Source of the DNA: Dromaius novaehollandiae
Lineage: Eukaryota; Chordata; Aves; Casuariiformes; Dromaiidae
Length of the DNA stretch: 64,000 nucleotides
Direction: 5' to 3'
Assembly: GCF_036370855.1 (NCBI RefSeq)
Contig: NC_088099.1
Coordinates: 72,395,218 to 72,459,217 of the forward strand
Positions 58,394 to 64,000 of the stretch are shown here, in pieces. A program made the position numbers and the translations under genes. Within the stretch, counting starts at the first letter, position 1. Each line of letters opens with the position of its first letter. Under the pieces are notes generated by a model. It did not search any database. It had not been told where the DNA came from and saw only the letters and a program-made list of their open reading frames with translations.

Positions 58394-61299
58394 CGGGTGA
58401 GGGGGAATGTTAAAAAAAATCAATAGTATATTAAAATACATTTCAGCCCTACTATATATGGTTTCAGACAAGTGCTAGTTATCCTCTAAGGCTGCCAGCA
58501 AGTGCCTAATCTTTATAGCTGTGTGTATGCAGAAGGGATGGACAGAAAGCAGCATGACACAGTCCTAAATCTAAACACAGATTATTCAACCAAACTATTA
58601 GGTAACATTGATTTAAATGGTAAAGCAAATTTTACTGTACAGCAATATTGCAAAGTTTAGAAGAGCAATCTTTAGGCAAAAAAGTGTGCCTCTCATTACT
58701 ATACTTTTAATAAAGATATTTGACTAACATTCTTTATGTAATGATTGCAGTCATCATAGATTCAGAGGAAGTTAAACTCACATTGTCATTAATTTTTTAT
58801 ATATGAATTTAAAATACTTTTCAAAGAGAATCCCTGAGACGAATATTTAAAATAACCACATACTTACATTAGTTAGTAGCAACTCAGAATGATCATTCTC
58901 TAGCACAAGCTCTGAAAGCACTTCTATGAAGTTATGAGAAAAGCTTTAAACCCATCACATGCATAACATTCACTGAAGTTTAATGCAATTAAAAAAAATT
59001 ATTTAAAGTGGTATAAATAATCCAATATTATGTTTATTTATCTTCTGTTCTTCCGCAGAAGAGTCTTACTGAAAGAAAGAAAGGTGATCACAGTCAGAAG
59101 ATCTCTGGGAGTACAGGTTTGATGATTACACTTTGATAGATATTGTGTTTGAGAGAGAAAGGTTTAGTCCTTTACTAACTAGTATACCATCCAGTGATTA
59201 AGCACTGATAAAAGTGCAATATTCAGAGACTCTATACAAGACTCTATAAGCTTTTCAAGGTAGACTTCCAGCTAACTAAATACATATATATTTTGTGATA
59301 ATACCAATAATTGGTTAAATTGTTTAAATTATTACTGCATCATTTTAAATAATTTACATAACATAATATTTAATTAACAAATATTCATACTTCAATTCTT
59401 TAAATTTTTCCATTCCATCTCCATGATTTTTCTTGAAAATAAGAAGTAGCTGACTGTGGACACTGAAGGGCATTCATTGAAGTATTTTGTATCTGATAAG
59501 TTAAATTTTAGGCTACTGAGATCTAAAATTCATCATAAAAATCTTTTAGCACATGAAATGTATCAGTGAGTTCACATTCTGCCAAGCTCCAAGTAGTGAC
59601 AAGCTTAGGAAGCATCATTTGGAAGCAAACCAAAACAGGATTATTTGAGGCCTAAGGCCAAATTCTGGCTAGAGTTTTAATTCTGATTTAACAGTACTTT
59701 ACATCTTGAAAGATATTCTCAAGAAAATATCTTGGCTGCACCCAAATGGGAACCAGGAGAGGGGCCATTCCAATTTAGGATACAAGCATAAGCAAAGAAG
59801 CAGGGGGAAAATCAGATGAAGAGATTCAGATCACAGAGCAACTGTCAAGCTCTGCCTCCACACTGTGCAAAGAAGCCTTTCTCACTTTGGGGTTGGGTGG
59901 TTGGTTTGTTTTCAGAAACAAGAGCAATAGCAACTCATTTACCTTCTTAGCTCTTTCTCTTCTCTGCTCCAGTTTTTTCTTTGCCTCAGACAAAGTGAAC
60001 TGCCCTTGCACCTCTTCCTCACCCAGCGCTATGCCACTGCAGTTTCCACAGCCTTCCCAGGATGCCTCTTCGCATTATTTGCAAATCATTTTAGATGACA
60101 AAAGAGGATTTTACAGCCCAGCAAAACCACATATGAGAACCAGAATCCTATACTGGAATTCCCTGAACTCCCACAAATAAGGGAAGTAGATCTGCCTCCA
60201 CGTACTAAGGGTTAAATACAAGTCTCAAGAAAAAATTGCTATATGAATAATTACTCCCCCATCTTACCAACAGAATATCTTAGTCCAATTTTGAAAAGAA
60301 GGGAAATAGCAAGGCAAATAAATAAGCATTTAATAAAATCCTAGCCTAAAGAGGCTTCCCTTTCAAACTCCTTCCTATAAATAAAATCTTCAAGTCATCA
60401 TATTATCTGAAATAAAAAGACACTGGTTCAACCTTGCCTAATTTTCAAACACACAATCCCAATGAATTCAGTAGAAATGCATGACGTTGAAGTCTAGGCA
60501 GAATATTGTCTATTGTAAATAACTACATTTTTTATCATGGTAATTTTGTTCCAAAAAGAAACCCAAAATGTTGCATGCATCTATATTCTAACGCAAGCTA
60601 AAATGCACACATGAGTACTCAGCTTTGTTCTTGGACTGCTGTGTGAAGCTATCTTTTCTTTATTTCTGTGTAAACCTTTTTGCATGTGAAGGATATATTG
60701 ATAATTCGTCTGAGAGTTTAACTCTGATTTTAAATTAGTCTGAATCAGATCTCATCATTTGCCATATAATTTAAATTTCTACCAATACACATTTTAGTAG
60801 AAAAACTAAATATAGAGATCTTATACAATTATTTTTTTCTCCCGCACTAGTATAAATCAAAACAAAACAAAAAATTAGATGGCAATACAAAAAAGGTAGG
60901 ATTTCTCTAAGATCTCATCTTGCAGCTCTAAACAGAAAAACATATGAACGTGTTCAGTGGAGCTAAAGTTTAATATTACTATCCAAATTCTATTTTATCC
61001 CACTGTCACTACCACCAAAGGAGGGTTTTATGTTGGAGATAATATGATACTACAGTATAAGCCCTCCTCAGATTTCAAGCAGGTCAACTTGTCAAAGCTT
61101 TTTAAGGGAGCCAATTACATTAATTTTCTACAGCAGAGAAATACATATTTCATTTCGATCTCCCACTAGAGATGGGGCCCAGGGATTCTGTTTCGAAAGG
61201 CTCTTATCACTAAGTAACATTCGTACCCCCAAAGGAACCTTTGGCAGTCACTGGTCCATTGATATAATTGAGCAAGGTATGAGCTGTCTGACACTGCCA

Positions 61300-61760
61300 T
61301 GGCACTGCTCAATAGTGCTGTGCACTAAGCACTCCGAACAATGAAGCTTCAGCAGACAGCCACATTGTCAATAAATTTCAATTACACTAATTGCCAAGAG
61401 TTCAATGAGTGCACTTGGAAAGGGGAGGGGGAAGGATGGATGGAAGATTTAAAAAGGCCTATGCCCACTAGGGCTAAAGAATGGGAAACAATAAATAAAC
61501 TGCAGTTTCTAATGGGGGCATTAGTGTATTTTTTTAACATGGCTTAACAAGATTTTACAAGCTGTACCAGTTTCAGGGATCCTGTTTTACATTTCTTTGT
61601 TACTGTCTCCAAACAACATACACAGAGACTCAATTATGTGGCATTATCTTTCAGGGAAGAATCATTTTCTTAGGTTTTTCTGTTCAGGGTGGATAGTGCA
61701 TTTGCAAGCAGAATGCTGTATTTTCATGAGCAAATGAGACTGCTTGTGAAACAGGCATAC
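61300..61760. promoter_or_regulatory. Possible conserved non-coding block
   Basis: A repeat-free segment with closely spaced factor-like words: CATTGTCAATAAA (SOX and FOX type), ACTAATTG (homeodomain), GCACTTGG (NK2 type) and ATTTGCA/CATGAGCAAAT (octamer type). No coding frame is convincing. Texture only, with no conservation evidence. Confidence 0.2.
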
Positions 61761-63269
61761 AGGACCAATACTAGATTGACACAGTTAGACATTCCAAAAT
61801 AATTACAGCTATGTGGGAAACATATATACATACATGCACACATTCCAATCACTATTAATATTAAGCATGCAACAGTGTACACAGTACAGCTATAAGTAAT
61901 TGCTATACATACTTCTTACCATGGATTGTTTTCTGGAATGTCTAAACTTGCTGTTCTGAACTATATCTGTGAATATTCAGTTTACCATATATGGACCAAG
62001 ATCCCAAACAAAAAATGTGATGACTAGTTCTGTTTTGTTTTTTAATATAACCTTCTGTATGAGAGGCAGTTCAGAGGAAAGGCACTTCACTCAGTATGTT
62101 TTCAAATCTTTTCAGAAATTCTGAGTAGTTAAATGTCTAAATTAATAGCTATATGATGAGACAGTATGAGGACTTAAAGGACTGTTAGTAGTTCCTGTTC
62201 CAGTGTGTGAACTGGCCATCTCAAAACCCAGACAAATGGTAAATCTACAGACACAACATACAGATTTGCCTGTAGTCATATAGGAAAATTAAGGAAGGGC
62301 TGAGAGTAAGGACCTAAGTCTCCTGGAGGCAATATGACACCATCATGGTATGCAGAGATTTCTTAGGCTTGCATGCTATTTAACACAAGACTGAGAAACA
62401 CCACAGCAACACAGCATAGGAAGGATGTTTGAGGAAGAGGTGGAATCACGAACATCACATTTAGTCAAACTAAAATGAAGAGTAGAGGTGGATGAGGTAT
62501 GGCTAAGGAAGAAAGCCAACAGAGGCAATGTACTTTGCAGTGAGCAGGAGGTTGCAGAGAATTTCCTGGACAACTCTAAAATGGCAGAAGGGATCAGAAT
62601 CTCCACCTGAAGGACAAAGCAAGCCTTACATGCCAGAAGCAATAAAAAGTATTTCAGAGATACTTCAAGCAATTTGTCAAGTGAAAATTGTGAAAGACTG
62701 AAATAATGACTCCATAGATCAGAGGAAGTCTGATAAAAAGCTGGGCTATTTTTCCAAGAATTACAATACAAATAAAAGCACATTTTGAAGGATCAGGCCT
62801 TTCCCAAAACCAAAGAGACTCAATTTATGAGTTCTCTCTGTCAGGCCCCTCTTTCCTGCTCATCCTTCCCCATTAATTTTCAAACTTATTGGGCAATCTG
62901 GAAGCAGAAAGCAATATTTAAAATGTGAAAATTCTCCAAAGCCTCAGGAAAACTGGTGCTTGTGGAGAGGAATAAGGATCAAGTGTTTTTCCCCTGCATA
63001 ATGGCGCTAGCCACCCAGCACACCTATGGATCTAACCTTATTGCAGTATATGTTGCTGCACATTTAAGAGAGGATGCTGTGGCTGAAGGACACCAAGCTT
63101 GGACTGTTTAGTTGCAGCTGCATACAGATGTTCTGATCATAAATTCTTTTTACTGATAACACAAACAATATTACTTTTCACACAAAAAACACACTTAAAG
63201 ACTTTACCAAAAGTTTACTGCCAGTTGATAAATAGGTTTACTGATCATTGGATTTTTGTTTTTCTAAAA

Positions 63270-63291
63270 ACAACAACAACAACAACAACAA
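63270..63291. repeat. (CAA)n short tandem repeat
   Basis: Seven tandem CAA units flanked by A runs, near the end of the window. Confidence 0.9.
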
Positions 63292-64000
63292 AAACAACTC
63301 TTAGATACCAAAATTAACCAATCAGCATGACTCCATTTGTCATGGAACTGTTCCTCCTCAAAACCCACACAAGTCTAGAGAGGCAGACCATTTGTCCATA
63401 TGGGCATTGTATTCTGCTAATCGGAGCAAAGTTATTTAGATTTAAGCTGAAGAGTCATCATGATACCCTAATCCAGCTTCCTGCATGATACAAGCCATGC
63501 AATGTCACAGAATAACTTCTGCATCAAGACTAGCTGCTAGTTAATAACTTGTGCTTGAGCAAAAGCTGTTTTTAGTAAGATATCTGATCTTTAAATTAAG
63601 ACTTGTTGACAAAAATTCCACCACATTTATTGGGAGTATTTGCCAGTGTCTAGTTTTTCTTTAAAATGTGCACTTAGTTTCTGTTGTTCCACGTGCACGT
63701 ACACACTGGACATTCTAGCTTTTAGATTTTGTTAGGATTCTGTCTTCTAGTTTAAAAAGCCCCACAGGAATATATTTATATTTATGCAAATCAAAACAGG
63801 TGAGCATCAGAGGTGCTCTGTGCACCTTTGACATGAAAATTTCCACTAAAACACAATATTCACATCAATTTGAAGGAGAATTTAGTATCAGATATCTTCA
63901 AAAATCTGGTCAAATTGGACATGTATGTTGTATTTTCCAGAGTATATGTTATTCATTGATTACAGGAACTGCATGGAACATTCTGTACAAAATAGGTAAA

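Larger units (their letters stand above)
58393..64000. other. AT-rich non-coding DNA
   Basis: No gene, RNA or repeat family was recognised to the end of the window. Open frames up to 135 codons (62376-62783, minus) lack domains and splice context. Confidence 0.5.

Noticed and set aside
58277..58471. 64-codon minus-strand frame with His-Thr repeats
   Set aside because: It is only the translated microsatellite.
62376..62783. 135-codon minus-strand frame
   Set aside because: Ser/Leu/Phe-rich composition typical of chance frames opposite purine-rich DNA, with no domain and no splice context.
1..64000. CRISPR array, bacterial operon, plasmid or phage features
   Set aside because: Spliced genes, CR1 elements and LTRs show vertebrate nuclear DNA. 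No direct-repeat/spacer array or prokaryotic gene was seen.

Overview
The window is vertebrate nuclear DNA, almost certainly from a bird. Four unmistakable CR1 LINE pieces (plus one short 3' tail) are present, with the avian CR1 reverse-transcriptase reading frame and CR1 3' tail. There are two solo LTRs with 5-bp target-site duplications, microsatellites typical of vertebrates, and one spliced PHD-finger gene copy of the PHF7-like family, which I recall as expanded in songbirds. Most of the window is AT-rich, gene-poor DNA with no reading frame I can defend.

Layout. 1-13.48 kb: AT-rich non-coding DNA with a CR1 tail near 2.0 kb, an AT microsatellite and a short GC-richer segment near 3 kb. 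13.49-20.28 kb: a sharply GC-rich island. It consists of a 3'-truncated CR1 (13.49-15.16 kb), a nine-exon PHF7-like gene copy on the plus strand (start codon 16442, stop 19307-19309, poly(A) signal 19434) and a second, rearranged CR1 with a proper 3' tail (19.68-20.28 kb). 20.3-41 kb: AT-rich DNA with a few blocks that look like conserved non-coding elements, judged by eye only. 41.55-41.88 kb, minus strand: a 112-codon open segment preceded by a strong splice acceptor, which looks like the last coding exon of a gene I cannot name. 42.98-44.26 kb: a CR1 fragment about 98% identical to the 13.49-15.16 kb copy, split by a 638-bp solo LTR. 48.86-49.91 kb: a minus-strand CR1 including reverse-transcriptase sequence. 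50.70-51.76 kb: a 1064-bp solo LTR, probably minus strand. 51.8-64 kb: AT-rich DNA with microsatellites and one weak candidate exon.

The main content is the PHF7-like copy. Joining exons by frame reproduces the whole PHF7 architecture: an extended PHD, a central PHD/RING-like module, a third C-rich module and a Ser-rich tail. Exon joins agree in phase except at two places. The exon 2-3 junction lacks an acceptor that keeps frame, and the exon 6 donor reads CAG|TTGGGT where CAG|GTGGGT would restore the frame. I therefore read it as a recently decayed duplicate, or as a gene using altered splicing. The two CR1 copies around it overlap in CR1 coordinates by about 290 bp, so they are two different elements and not one element interrupted by the gene.

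I saw no sign of a novel multi-gene system. The most useful leads are the CR1-bracketed PHF7-like duplicate with its two splice lesions, the unidentified minus-strand exon, and the near-identical pair of CR1 copies that both lack their 3' ends.
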